The notes under the pieces: generated by a model
The model's input: the letters and a program-made list of their open reading frames with translations, nothing else
The model's database searches: none
Told to the model about the DNA's origin: nothing
Part shown: in pieces, positions 1 through 11,240 of the stretch
How positions within the stretch are numbered: position 1 is the stretch's first letter
Layout of the letters: every line of letters starts with the position of its first letter
Made by a program: the position numbers and the translations under genes
Assembly: GCA_022496205.1 (NCBI GenBank)
Contig: WTXD01000004.1
Coordinates: 186,001-250,000 of the forward strand
Source of the DNA: Gloeopeniophorella convolvens
Taxonomy: Eukaryota; Basidiomycota; Agaricomycetes; Russulales
Direction: 5' to 3'
Length of the DNA stretch: 64,000 bases

Positions 1-808
1 CGGTGTACAGCTTGCGCCCGCAGCCCAGCGCGCCGCACGCGAGGCACAACCACAGGTTCTCCTTGAGCTCGCACTGCGCGCAGCTCGCGAGGCCTGCACA
101 CACACACACACGTCAGCGCGCGGCCACAGAGGAAGGGGAGGGGGAGGCGCGCACCGGAGGCGGGGATGGGCCCCGCGGCGTGCTGCGCGAGCGTGAGGGT
201 GTGCTCGCACGGGAGCAGCTCCTCCTCCCACGCCTGCACCTCGGCCCGGCGCGCGCTGGTGGGCGCGCGCATGAGCGCGTCGACGAGCGCGCGCGCGGCG
301 GGGACGGCGTCGGCCGGCGCAAAGGCGCCGGAGCGCCAGTCGCGCAGCGCGAGGGCGTGCGTGTACGCGTCCTCCTCGCGCTCGGCGGCGATCGCGAGCT
401 TCGTCATTTTGGCGGGGGGCTCGGCGTCCTCGGACTGGGTGCGCGGGGGTGAGTGGGACGAGGGAAGCGGGGAGGGGGGTGGGGACGCACGCGCGGGGGC
501 TTGGGGCGCGGGCGGCGCTGGATGTTGAGCGTGAGCGCGTGGCCGGTCTTTTCGTAGTGGGTGCGGGCGTGGTGGCGGGCGTCGGAGAGGCAGCCGCCGT
601 TGAAGCAGGCGAGGCAGACGTCGATGCCGCGGGGGTCGTCCTGGCGCGGTCGGTCGGTCAGCGCGTGAGTGTGGCGCTGGCTGAGCGCTGAGGTGCGCAC
701 CTGGTTGTCGAAGCACTGCGTGCACTCTTCTCTGTGGACTGACTGTGCGACCGTTGGCGGTTTGAGGAGGGCGAGGGCGGCAGAGTCTATTGTCGCCATC
801 GCGGTCAA
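1..808 (-). CDS. UBP14: Ubiquitin-specific protease UBP14/USP5, N-terminal part (runs off the left edge)
   Basis: This is the start of a deubiquitinase that disassembles free polyubiquitin chains, part of ubiquitin recycling. Reading on the minus strand from the ATG at 808, exons are about 808-701, 640-491, 434-155 and 93-1, with introns of 56-61 nt. The first two exons encode the variant N-terminal zinc finger (ECTQCFDNQ, then DVCLACFNGG and an ARTHYEKTGHAL stretch). The last exon enters the second ZnF-UBP (CAQCELKENLWLCLACG), as in yeast Ubp14 and human USP5. A second in-frame ATG lies at 799. The catalytic domain is beyond the window. The last intron carries a TG microsatellite. The gene is divergent from SSZ1. 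Family assignment is strong; protease activity is inferred from homology because the active site is not visible. Confidence 0.88.
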
Positions 809-985
809 GTGTAGCTGTAGGTGCTAGTGCAAGTGTTAGAGTGAGTGTGAGTGAGTGGATGCGATGATAGATCACGGCCGGCGATGGTCCCCATTAGGAA
901 GGAACACCGCCGGGGCAAATTTGGTCTCCTCCTCGCAACGTTCCTCCTCTTGACTTGAACCCACTCGCACTCGCAACTCGCAACG
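809..985. promoter_or_regulatory. Divergent intergenic region between UBP14 and SSZ1
   Basis: These 177 bases separate two start codons that point away from each other, so both promoters and both 5' leaders must lie here. A GTGAGTG-rich stretch lies at about 839-858. No clear TATA box is visible. That the promoter is shared is inferred from spacing only. Confidence 0.5.
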
Positions 986-3009
986 ATGCCCGTCGACGTT
1001 CCCAACGGCTCTGCCGACGCACCCATCGAGGTCGCCCCGCAGACCGTCATCGGCATCAACCTTGGCAACGCCTTTGCCTCCATCGCCGTCCTCAACAAGG
1101 CACGTCGTCTCCTCGCCGCCCGCTTATCGCTGCGCTCCTGACGCCCGTGCAGGAGGGCCAGGCAGAGTGCATCGCGAATGAGGACGGCGAGCGCCAGATC
1201 GCGTGTGCGATCTCCTTCCACGGCGAGGAAACGGTGCGTGCCGAGCGACGGCGTCGCCGTCCCGTCTGCGCTCACGCGCCGCGCAGTACATCGGCAACGA
1301 GGCCAGGCATCACTTTGTAAAAAACAGCGCAAACACCATCACCGGCTTCCGCAACCTCCTCGGCAAAAAGTGCGCGCCCCCTCGCCCGACCCGTGCGCGG
1401 CGCTAACCCCCCGCCCAGGTTCTCCGAGATCCCAAAAGACCAGCCGACGAGCTCGGCGCCGGTCATCCAGCACCCCGAGCAGCCCGACACGCCCGCCTAC
1501 CGCGTGCAGGTCCTCGCGCCCGCGCCCACGCCGCTCGCGTCGCCGCCCGCCTCGGCGCTCACCACCAAGACCAACACGCCCGCGGCGTCCGCCGTCGCGA
1601 CGCCGCGCTCCGAGCCGACGCCCGCCGAGCGCATCCTCACCCCCGCCGACGCGACGACGCTCTTCCTGCGCGCGCTGCTCGCGTCCGCCGAGGCCTTCCT
1701 CGGGCGCCCCGTCGACGGCGCGGTGCTCACCGCGCCCGCGTGGTTCGCGCCGGCGCAGCTGGCCGCGCTGCAGGCCGCCGCCGAGGCGGCGGGCATCCGC
1801 GTGCTGCAGCTGCTCGAGGACGCGGGCGCCGCGTCGCTGTGCGCGCAGACGGCGGCGGGCGCTGCGGACGCGGCGGGCGTCGCGGCGGACCGCACGCAGC
1901 TCGTGGTCGACCTGGGCGCGTCGTCGCTCGCGCTCGCGCTGCTGTCCGTGCGGCAGGGCCTCGTGCACCACCTCGCGCCGCCCGCGCACCACACGGACGT
2001 CGGCGGGGACGCGCTGGACGAGCGCCTGCTGCGCTTCTTCGCGAAGGACTTTACGAAAAAGACGCGCGTGCCGCTCGCGCCCGGCACGCCGGACGACGCG
2101 CGCGCCGAGGCGCGCCTGCGCCTCGCGCTGCTGCACACCAAGCGCACCGTCGCGGCGGGCGGCGGCGGCGGCGCGGCCGCGTGCGCGGTCGAGTCGCTCA
2201 AGGACGGGCTCGACTATACCGGCTCGATCAACCGCCTGCGCTTCGACATGGAGGCAGCGCCCGTCTACGCGGCCGTCGTCGCGCGCGCGGCGGAGCTCCT
2301 TGCACAGGCTGGGCTCGACTGGCTGCACGTCGACGAGGTCGTCTACGCGGGCGGCACGGCGTGCCTGCCGGGGCTCGACGCGGTGCTCGCCGCGCGGCTG
2401 CGCGAGGACGCGCGCAGCCCGTTCGCGGCGGGCACGGTGGCCGGCGGCGGCGCGGGCGACCCGACGACGCTGCTCGCGCGCGGCGCGGCGCTGCAGGCAA
2501 GGCTGCTCGCGCGGGTCGGCGACGCGCGGCTGCGCGCGGCGTTTGCGCACGGGAGCACGCACGCGGGCGCACGCGCGACGGCGCGCACCGTCGGGGTGCT
2601 GTTTCCTTCTGATGAGCCGGGCGCGGAGGGGCTCGGCGGGGCGTGGGTCGGCGCGCTGCTGCGCGACACGGCGGTGCCGGCGCGGCGGACGTATGCGGTG
2701 GAGGTGGCGCCGGGGCGCGTGGGGCTCGAGGTGTGGGAGGTGCGCGAGGGCGTGCGGATCGACACGGTCAAGCCGCCGCGCGACGCGGACTATGAGCCGG
2801 ACGAGGACGAGGAGGAGGAGGAGGAAGAGGAGGAGATCGAGGTGCGCGAGCGGACGGTGGAGAAGGGCGCGTTTCTGGGGGCGCTGGCTCTGGACACGCG
2901 GGGCGCGTCGCGGGTGGAGGTGCAGATATTGGTGGGGAGCGACGGGCGGGTGGAGGTGACCGCGCGCGCCGGCGAGGAGAAGAGCGCGCTGGTCGTAGAG
3001 GGCATTTGA
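986..3009 (+). CDS. SSZ1: Ssz1-like Hsp70 of the ribosome-associated complex
   Basis: The product is an atypical Hsp70 that, with zuotin, forms the ribosome-associated complex helping nascent-chain folding. Exons are 986-1099, 1153-1233, 1287-1369 and 1419-3009, giving about 622 residues against 538 in yeast Ssz1. The actin-like ATPase fold is recognisable from VIGINLGNAF, LLEDAGAAS and LVVDLGAS. The protein lacks the long canonical Hsp70 substrate-binding lid, as expected for Ssz1. A run of about a dozen acidic residues (DEDEEEEEE-like, bases 2800-2837) is inserted in the C-terminal part. The first intron (1100-1152) begins GC rather than GT. It is the only start that gives a continuous frame across the four exons. 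Family call is strong; the partner zuotin is not in this window. Confidence 0.87.
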
Positions 3010-3083
3010 TTTGCATTGATTACATAATTAAAACCCGTGGCCAAGTCGCCGCGTCTGTTTGGTTGATATCTCGCCCCATCGCC

Positions 3084-6000
3084 ATGTCGCTCTACTCTGA
3101 GCTCGCAAACTGGGACGGCTCACTCACACCCAACACCGCGCCCTCCCCCGCCGCCACGACGACGACCGACGCACCCGCAACGACGACGGCGGCAAAGCCA
3201 GACGGCGAGCTGCTCTCTGCGCAGGAGCGCGCGCTCATGGCGGACATCACCCAGGACCCGGACGACCCAGCCGTCTGGGCGCCCCCCGTGCAGGTCTGCC
3301 CGCCTCACTCGTTCGCTCGCTCACTTGCTCACCGCGCCGCCTCAGCCCGCCCCCGCACCCCCGCCCGAGCCCGACCGCGCGTCCGTCGCGCCCTCGCCCT
3401 TTGCGCCCCCCGCCTCGACCCCCGCTTCAGCCGCCGACCCCGACCCCGACCCCGACCCCGACGTCGACATGGCCGACGGCACCGCGCCCCCCGCACCGCG
3501 CACCCCGCTCTTCCTCCCGTCCGACTCGGACGACGCGCCGAGCGCACCCGCCGACATCATCTCCATCGCGTCCTCGCCCTCCCCGCCCCCACCCTCCCCA
3601 AAAACAAAAGCGAAAGCGAAACGGAAGCCCCGCCGCGTCGTGCTCGACTGCGTGCTCATCCCGCCCCTCCCCGCCTCTGCCCGCCGCACCGCCTACCGCC
3701 CGCTCGCCCCGCGCCCGCTCAAGCTCAAACCCGCGCCGCCCGCGGCAGGCGACAACGCGGGCCCGCGCTCGCTCGTGCACGCCCTGCGCGGCGCGTTCGC
3801 GAACAACGCAGGCCCCGCGGGGCCCTCCTCCCTGCCCTCCCCCCGCCGCCGCGCAAGCGGCGCGTCGAGACGGACTCGGACGACGAGTCGGACGAGGAGG
3901 AACACGTGCAAGTCGGCGAGGGCGCGCTCGCGCGCGCGCTGTCGAGCGCGTTTGCGCACAATGCACGGGGCGCGGGGCGCGGGAGGCGGAAGCGCGCGCG
4001 CCGCGAGCGCAGTAGCAGCAGCAGCGTCGCCGTCGTCGAGGACGCGCAGCCCGCAGTGCCTGCGTCGGCGCCGGTGTCGGCGGCGCGGCGCAGCGCGCGG
4101 CAGCCGAAGCTCACGCCCAAGGCGCAGCACCGCGCGCCCGAGACGGACACGGACACGGACCCGGAGGACGACATGCCGCTCTCTGCGCTCGCGCCTGTGC
4201 CCGCGCCTGCACCCGTGTCCGCGCGCCCGCAGCGCGGCAAGACGCGCGCAAACGACGCGGTCCCGCCCGCCGCGCCGCCGCCAGCACGCACGCCCGCCCG
4301 CACGCCCGCCCGCACGCCCACCCGCACGCCCGCGCCCGCCCGCGCGCCGCCCCCGCCCACGCCGCCGCGCGACGTCGACACGCTCGCGGGCCTGCCGCTG
4401 CCGATCCTCCCCGCGCCGCCACCGACGCACATCGTGATCCCCGCGCGCGCGCTGAGCCACCTGCGCCCGCCGGACCCGCCGCCTGCTTCGTCGCCCGCGC
4501 ACCGGCCGGGTTTTCGGGATGAGGGGGCCGCGGCGGGCGCGCGCGGTCTCCTCGCAGCAGCGGGGGAGAGCGCCCTTCAAGTTGGAGGAGGAGGAGTGGA
4601 CGGGCCGGCGCCGGTGCCGCCCGATTTGGGGCATGATCTGGCGCTCGGCGCGCCGTTCGCCGTGCCGGTGCAGGTGCAGGGGCCGGCGTCGGTGCCGGTG
4701 CCGGATGGGCTCGGGCTGGACCTGGCTATGGACATCGGCCTTGATCTGCACGCGGCGGACGACCTGCACGCGCGCTGGATCGCAGATTGGGCTGCCCCGG
4801 GCGACTTTGTCGGTGCGCCCCACGCGAGCGCGTACGCCCCGCTCGACGACGCGCGCGTTGCTGGCAGCGGCGGCGGCGAGGAGGAGCGCCGCGCCGCGCC
4901 GGGCGAGGGCACGATCGACCCCGCCATGCTCGGCGGCGGCGCGCCCTCGCCCTCGCCCCCGCCCGCCTCGGACGCGCGCGACGAAGACAGCGTCGACGAC
5001 ATGCTCATGCTCCCCCCCGACCGCCGCTCGCCCTCGCCCCCTCCCGCCCCGCGCCCCGCCCCCAACCCCGCCCCGCGCAAACCCAAGCGCAGCCCGCCCC
5101 CCGCCGCGCCCCCCGCGGACCTACTCGCGCTCTCGTTCTGCCACCACTGCCGCCGGCGCACCGCGCGCGCCAAGATGGCCTGCGCGCGCATGCGCGCCGC
5201 GGGCGTGCCCTGCGGCAAGCTCTTCTGCGACCTCTGCATCGAGAAGCGGTGCGTGCGCCGCCCCACCCCCGCCACCCCGCCGCGGCGGCGCCTGACGCCG
5301 GCGCAGGTACCCCGCGCTCGCGTTTGACGCGTTCGCGACGGCGTTTGTGTGCCCGTATTGTCGCGGGTTTTGCAATTGCTCGCTGTGCGCGCGCGCGCGC
5401 GGAGAGGCGTACGTCCCGGAGAAGAACGGCGGGTGGCGCCGCTGGGGGCCTGCTGGTGCGCAGCCCGGGCCTGCGGGTGTGCAGGCGCAGCCCGTGGGCG
5501 CGCAGGCGGGGCCCGTGAGTGCGCAGGCGGAGCCTGCGCCAACGGAACCACCAGCGCCCGCGCCCACCCCCATGCCCAAACAAAAACAAAAGCAAAAGCA
5601 AACGCACAAGCAGTCCTCTACCAAGGCAAGCACGAGCACGAGCGCGCGGGGGAAAAAGACAGGCGCGGGGACCAAGCCGCGCCGCGCGCCGCCGCCGCCG
5701 CCGCCGCCCGACGACGCCGGGTGGCGGATCGCGCCGCGCGAGGTGATCCTCGGCACCGCGCCCTTCTGGACGCCCATCTACTCGTTCGACGGCGAGCGCC
5801 TCGACCCCTCTGTCTTTTTCAACCCCGCACCGCCGCCGCCGTCTGCCTCCGAGTCCGAGTCCACGTCCGAGGAGGAGGAGGAGGAGGAGGAGCGCGCGCC
5901 CACCCCCGCGCCCGCACCACCGCCCAAACGCAAACGCAAGCGCCGCAGGCACGTCTTTGCGGGCGCGCCGCTCCCCGCGTGGGGCCGCGTCGTGCCGCTC

Positions 6001-6261
6001 CCGCGCGCGACGCCCGCGCCCGCGGGCCGCGCGTACGTCGGGAGCCGCGCGCCGCTGCGCCGCGCCGGGGCGGCGGCCGGCGCGCGGTGGTCGCCGCTCA
6101 GCGCGCTCACGGCGCTCAGCGACGAGGAGGGGGCGCCGGCGTGGCCGGGCGAGTACGCCGCGCCGGAGGGGCCGCGGCTGTCGCCGGAGGAGGTGCAGCG
6201 TGCGATTGGGGCGGCGCTCGCTGTGGGCGGCGGGCTGGAGGCTATTCTTGGGGCGGCGTAG
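3084..6261 (+). CDS. Zinc-finger protein with CDCA7/R1-type 4CXXC domain, frame break inside
   Basis: A large, proline- and alanine-rich, mostly disordered protein. Its only recognisable fold is a cysteine-rich domain starting at base 5149 (CHHCRRRTARAKMACARM, then CGKLFCDLCIEKRY, VCPYCRGFCNCSLC). This matches the zf-4CXXC_R1 domain of CDCA7 and related nuclear proteins. The finger is split by a 58-nt intron (5249-5306). A first intron lies at 3294-3345. Acidic serine-rich patches and basic KRKRKRRR-type patches suggest nuclear location. Two related segments, VHALRGAFANNA and ARALSSAFAHNA, look like an internal duplication. The frame changes at a run of six C (3839-3844) where no intron fits; one missing base explains it. 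CDCA7 proteins work with HELLS in DNA methylation; that role here is inference from the domain alone. Confidence 0.72.
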
Positions 6262-6741
6262 TATTAGGGCGGCGCGGTGTGCGCATCGAACTTATAATTT
6301 TTTGGATTGTGTATACGGCGTGGTATCTTCAGTTCGTTACAGCGGATTGCAAAACGATAGGCCCCTTTTTGACTTTTTACACACACAGCCGGAGTCTAGC
6401 AGGGATCGGAACTATCACCAAGCAGCAGGAGCCGCCCAATCACATTTGCCCGCGCACCCATCAGCAAAGCATGACTAATCAAAATGAGTGCGCTTACAGG
6501 CGGACCTTCCATCTTGGGCTCAGCGGGGATCAAACGCCTATGTGTGTAATCGGTCGAGAAAGGGCCTAAGATTATGCGATCCGCTGTACAAAGTAATCGT
6601 ACAGATTGGGACTTTGACACCCGAGCGGCCCGACTGGTAACTACCTCCCCGGAAGCCTCGACGGGCCTGCGACGTTCGATTCGTCCCTATAACATAGCAC
6701 GCCGTGAGCACCGGATATTGACCGCGCAAGCGCAGGGCTAC
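6262..6741. other. Intergenic region, convergent genes
   Basis: About 480 bases between the stop of the 4CXXC-finger gene and the stop of the DUF6699 gene. It holds only short overlapping open frames on both strands and must contain both 3' ends. No motif recognised. Confidence 0.5.
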
Positions 6742-8781
6742 TCACAGCGGCTCGGGCGGCACGGCGGGCGCCAGCGGCAGCAGCACGCCGTCGTGCGACA
6801 GCTTCGGGAACACCTGCAGGCGATCGCGCCCGCACAGATAGTCGACGCGGCTCGGGCCCTGCCCGAGCTCCTCCTCCGTGCGGCACCGCCGGCGGAACGC
6901 CGCGTCGACGCCGCGCTGCTGCTCGGGCGTCAGCTTCGCCCACTCGCGCCGCCGCGACGCGCGGCGCAGGTCCGCGCCCACCGCGCGCAGCACGTCCTGC
7001 ACCGTCACGCCCGTCTCGGGCGGCGCGCCGGGCGCCGCGCGCACGTCGATCTCTGCCGGGTAGCCTTGGTCGCTCTCGAGGTGCAGTGTGGGCACGGGCG
7101 GGTGCACCGCGGGCGCGGTGGTTTCTTCGGGGGGAGGTCAAAGTCGTGCTCGGGCGGCTGGGTTGCGGGGTCGAGCTTGAGCAGGTACTTGAGTAGTACT
7201 GGGTGGACTACGAGCGGGAGCAGCTCGCCCTGAGCGGGTGCGGGCGGTCAGTGGGCGTGCGTTGGCGCGCGGGCGGACGGGCGGGCGCACCTCGGTTTCC
7301 GCACGCGCGTAGAAGATCGCTTTTGTGTCCTCCGGGACCTCGTTCTCTTCGTCCGCGACGAGGATGGCGGCTGCGGGCCGTCAGCTGCGCCTGCGCCTGC
7401 GCCGCGCGACGCACCTCCGTTCTCGACGAGCACACCGATCTCGTTTTGCCGGAGAAAGTTCTCGACCGCGTCGGCGGTCAGGGTCTCCTGCGTGCGCGCG
7501 CGCAGAGTGAGCGCGCCGTGCGTGGTGCGGGGGCGTGCACGCACCACCTCCTCGATCAGCTGCAGGTCGTCGTCGTGCGCGATGGCGATCTGCTGGTCCG
7601 GGCATTTCTGGCGCGCGTCGCGTGAGCGTCCCGCCAGAGCATCGTGGGCGCGGCGCGCACCTCGGCGATATAGTCCAACACGCCGACCAGCGGGTCGCGC
7701 CACTAGGGTTCAGCAACACTTCGTTATTTTTTGTTTGTTTGTGGGGACTGACAGCGCACGCGGCCACGTACAGCAGGGACATCCGGGATCCGCGATACGC
7801 TCACCGCCGGGCCTGTTTCTGGCTCGTTGTCGGGGTCGTCGGGCAGCGGCTCGGCGGCGGCTCGGGCCCTGGTGAAGAACCCCAGGATGCGCTTGGCGCG
7901 GAAGCCTCTGATAAACACACATTGGTTCTGCGGCGGATCCGGCTTGCCACGCCCCCCTGAGCAGGCGCGCGGGCGAAGGAGACGGCGGCGGGCACGCACC
8001 AGCTCCCGACTGTTGTGGTACGCGACGCTCTGCACACTCTCCTGCCCGACATGCCACCCAAAGTTGGCCCCCGCCGCGCCGAACGCCTGGAAGCTCAGCG
8101 TGATCTCGGCGTCCATGTCCTCGTTGACGAACGCGGTGGCCGCCCACGCGCTCGCGACGGTGCACCCGGACACGAGGATGATGTCCTCCATGCGCTCGAC
8201 GCCGAGCCGGTTCCGCTGCGCAAACGCGAGCCAGTTGTCGCAGTTGTCGCGCGTGTAGTCCTCGAACGCCTTGGTGCGGATCGCGTCCGCGCGGCGCGCC
8301 TCGAACGGGAGCTTCAGCGACGCGCCGAGCTTCCGCCGGCAGCGGTACGCGACGCTCGCGCCGCCCCCCGCTGGGCTGCGATGGTGGATGTGAGCGGATG
8401 CACGGGGAGCGGCGGCGTCCGCGACGGGGCTGGCACTCACGCGCCCGGCACCTGCGCCTGCGCGCCGATGTTGTGCTCCCTCGTCGACACGTTGCGCGAG
8501 TAGTAGTCGCCCTGGCTGAGCCGCGACTCGCGGATGTTCGCGAACGGGCCGAGGTTGAGCGGCTCGTAGCTCGGGTTGCCGAGCGTCTGGTTGGAGGGGT
8601 CGTCCGCGGGGAGCAGCACGTTGAACATGCGGAAAAAGTAGCCCTCGCTCAGGTAGCCGACGTCGCCCACCTGGACGCAGTCGTAGATGTTGGCGGGGTC
8701 GGGCTCCCAGAGGGCGCAGCCGTGATAGAGCGAGGCGAGCTGCTCGCGGTACACGTTGTAGTGAGCGGGCGGCGGCGGCAT
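6742..8781 (-). CDS. Uncharacterised fungal protein joined to a DUF6699 domain
   Basis: The function is unknown. The N-terminal part (SLYHGCALWEPDP, VGDVGYLSEGYFFRMFN, YRCRRKLGASL, GVERMEDIILVSGCTV, IAIAHDDDLQLIEE) matches from memory a large lineage-specific family of basidiomycete hypothetical proteins. The C-terminal part (GVTVQDVLRAVGADLRRA, VDYLCGRDRL) looks like DUF6699. Exons are about 8781-8441, 8375-7772, 7702-7661, 7607-7545, 7487-7415, 7370-7291 and 7229-6742. Splice phases agree throughout, except that one base is missing in a run of six G (7129-7134) just before the DUF6699 core. No ATG lies between the two parts, so a fusion is the simplest model, about 563 residues. A 43-nt stretch near 7960-8005 could be a further small intron, but only with a second missing base at 7952-7957. 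Confidence 0.66.
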
Positions 8782-11240
8782 TCTGGTCGGATGGCCGAGT
8801 CCGAGTCCTGTGTGTTAACAGCTTGGTGGAGAGATGTCGATAGACGCGCACGCCGCGCAGCTCGAAGCGCTCGCACAGCATGTTATCGATAGAAGCGCGG
8901 GCGCGCACTTACCTCGAGTCCATTGTATTTAAATATAGCCCCACTCTGTCAAGTTTCTGGACGCCGTCAAGACTGCCTCTTATGCGCCACCCTGACGCAC
9001 TCCCTGGGGTTGTTGTTGTGGTGAGTCGAAGCAGTCGTAGCAGCGGCCACGGCGCGCAAATGTTTGAACCTTTGCAGTGGATAAATGTTGAGACTCGGAT
9101 GAACGATGTATTCAAGGATTTCGACAAGGTCGTCGTGGTTGCAAAGCAAAGGAGACGGGTTATGCAATGTCCATCGGGTAACGCAACGGACCGGGCGCTC
9201 GCTTAGCCGTGCTGCGGTTCGCTGCTCTCGCTTGTTGCCTTGACCACGTTCACGGAGAGCAGGAGGTCTATCACAGCGCGTGACGCAGCGTTCCTCGGAC
9301 GCAGTCTTTGAACGCACAAACTCTAGCCAGTCCTTCAAGAATCTCGGACAACAGGGCGACTCGTTCGTTCTTCATTCCCAGGTCCCGAGTCCCTGGTCCT
9401 ACCACCTCCCGTCGAGCCGTCTGGCCGCACTGAGGTGACCGGCAAAGCATCGTGCGTGCTCTTTTACCTGACCCACATTCGAGTTCCTACGACCCCAGTC
9501 AGCAAGATGATAAGTTCCGGCCGTCACTTGCTCGATCATATCCCCCGTCGTTCGACGTTGCTGGTCACCCTGCTCGAGTCCGAGGACCTATCTCAAGCAC
9601 ATTGGACCTGAACCTGAACATTGATATAATAACGTGCGTCACTTCGTTGTGTCCCAACCGGCCCTTGGAAATGATTGGTACCTGTCAGTCCAGTGCTCAC
9701 TTGCCCCATCCAGCACAAACCCCCGCCGTCGTGATAGCACATGCTCACCATGACAGCCTGTTCGTCGCCCTCGCGTACTATTTTTGGCGTCCTCGGACCT
9801 TATGATCTGCGTTGCCTGACAGTGTGCCTTTTCTACCTCTATCTCGGAGCCGGCGGTGCAGGATCAGATCTTGTTAATGCCCCGCACAGCAGTCCGGGTA
9901 ACCTCCTGGTAAGCGGCGTCCAAGTGAACATCCCACCATCCAGTGATCCTCAACGTTTCGGTCGAAAGCAGCGCAGGGCCCCGGGTACATTCTGGCGCTC
10001 AAGTCCCTATAGAACACCACGCGAATCAGCCGCATCCATCAGACACAAAATACAATCTGACAGAAGGTAATGTGGCCCACCACCAAGCGGCCCGAGTCTA
10101 GGCCCCTCCGTCGGCAGACTAACTTCATTTTTCACCGTCGAATAAATATCGCTGGTCACCTCTAACCCTACGTTTCACTACTCAATTAACCTGCATTATT
10201 CATCACATGTCTGATTGAGGGTCAGTGCGGTGGGTGGACCAATTCGCGTCTGGCTTTCTGACGAAGCACCCGTCCTTTCTGATCTCTTTTCGGTCTGCTT
10301 AGATACTCGGAGCTCGACCGCCGCCTTGTCCCGTGCGATGCATGGCCAGGGCCAGCGGTCCGGGGCACAGCGTTCCCCGGGCAGCACCCCTGCCGATGCA
10401 GTTTGAAATAATAAACGGCGCCAACTTTCAAGAGCGGTGGCACAGCTGAGCGCTTTTGCACTCTGCCCATCGTCCGCACGTTCCTCGTTCTCTCGGCCAG
10501 ACGCGGCGTACTGCATCAAAAGCTGCGTTACGATGTCCAGAAATAGCCACGAAGAGCATATCCCGCGTCGGGCGCCGCGAAGGCAGTGCTGCCCAGCTAC
10601 CGCGATGCGGCTGCACGCCGCACATACGTATCGACTCTTGCACCACGCCCACTTGGCGAACTAACCCGCAACTCGCCACACGCATACTTGAGCTTGGCCC
10701 GCCGCTCCTCAAAGGCCCCACCATCCATCCATTTTTTCCGGCAGCATCTTAAATAAATCTCCGACCATGCCCATTCCCAGAGACGTGATCGGCGTGGGTT
10801 GGCCTTCAGGGGTAATGCTGCAGCGCAGCTCGATCGGACCAGGCCTGAATCGGGGAGAGCTGGGAGCACGATTTAAATCCCCGGCGCCCAGATGGACAAA
10901 TTGAATTGAGACGGGTCAGGAAAGGTCGGGTCATCTATCGCGCTTCTGACCGTAGGTGGCCAATGAGAGATCGGGGGCGCGGCGGGACTGACTCAGGTTG
11001 ACTCATAGCCTATTGTCTGCACTGGCCCTGGGGACCGGCATTAGGTACGCTGTATTTTCTGTTGTCTACTGCACACCTAGAAATACAGGGATAAGCTACA
11101 TTGTGCGAAGCGAGTCCATGGATACGGCAGCAAATGATACGAGGTGGAGAGTGTGACTGGACAGCACGAGAGGAGTAACAATAGCACCGACGATGATCCG
11201 GAAAGATGGTAGAGAACACTGAACACGACGACAGATTACA
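8782..11240. other. Non-coding region
   Basis: About 2.5 kb with no convincing gene. Open frames on both strands are short, overlap each other and lack domain-like sequence or splice continuity. It must include the promoter of the DUF6699 gene at its left end and the 3' end of the Zn2Cys6 gene at its right end. Confidence 0.5.

Noticed and set aside
1178..2959. 593-codon plus-strand frame overlapping SSZ1, rich in Arg
   Set aside because: GC-rich shadow of SSZ1: Arg/Ala/Pro composition, no domain, and the SSZ1 frame has clear Hsp70 features.
3693..4823. 376-codon minus-strand frame opposite the 4CXXC-finger gene
   Set aside because: Composition is the antisense of Pro/Ala-rich coding; no domain or splice structure.
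8376..8900. Extension of the DUF6699 gene upstream of 8781 in the frame reaching 8908
   Set aside because: That frame lacks family similarity; the ATG at 8781 begins the conserved N-terminus.
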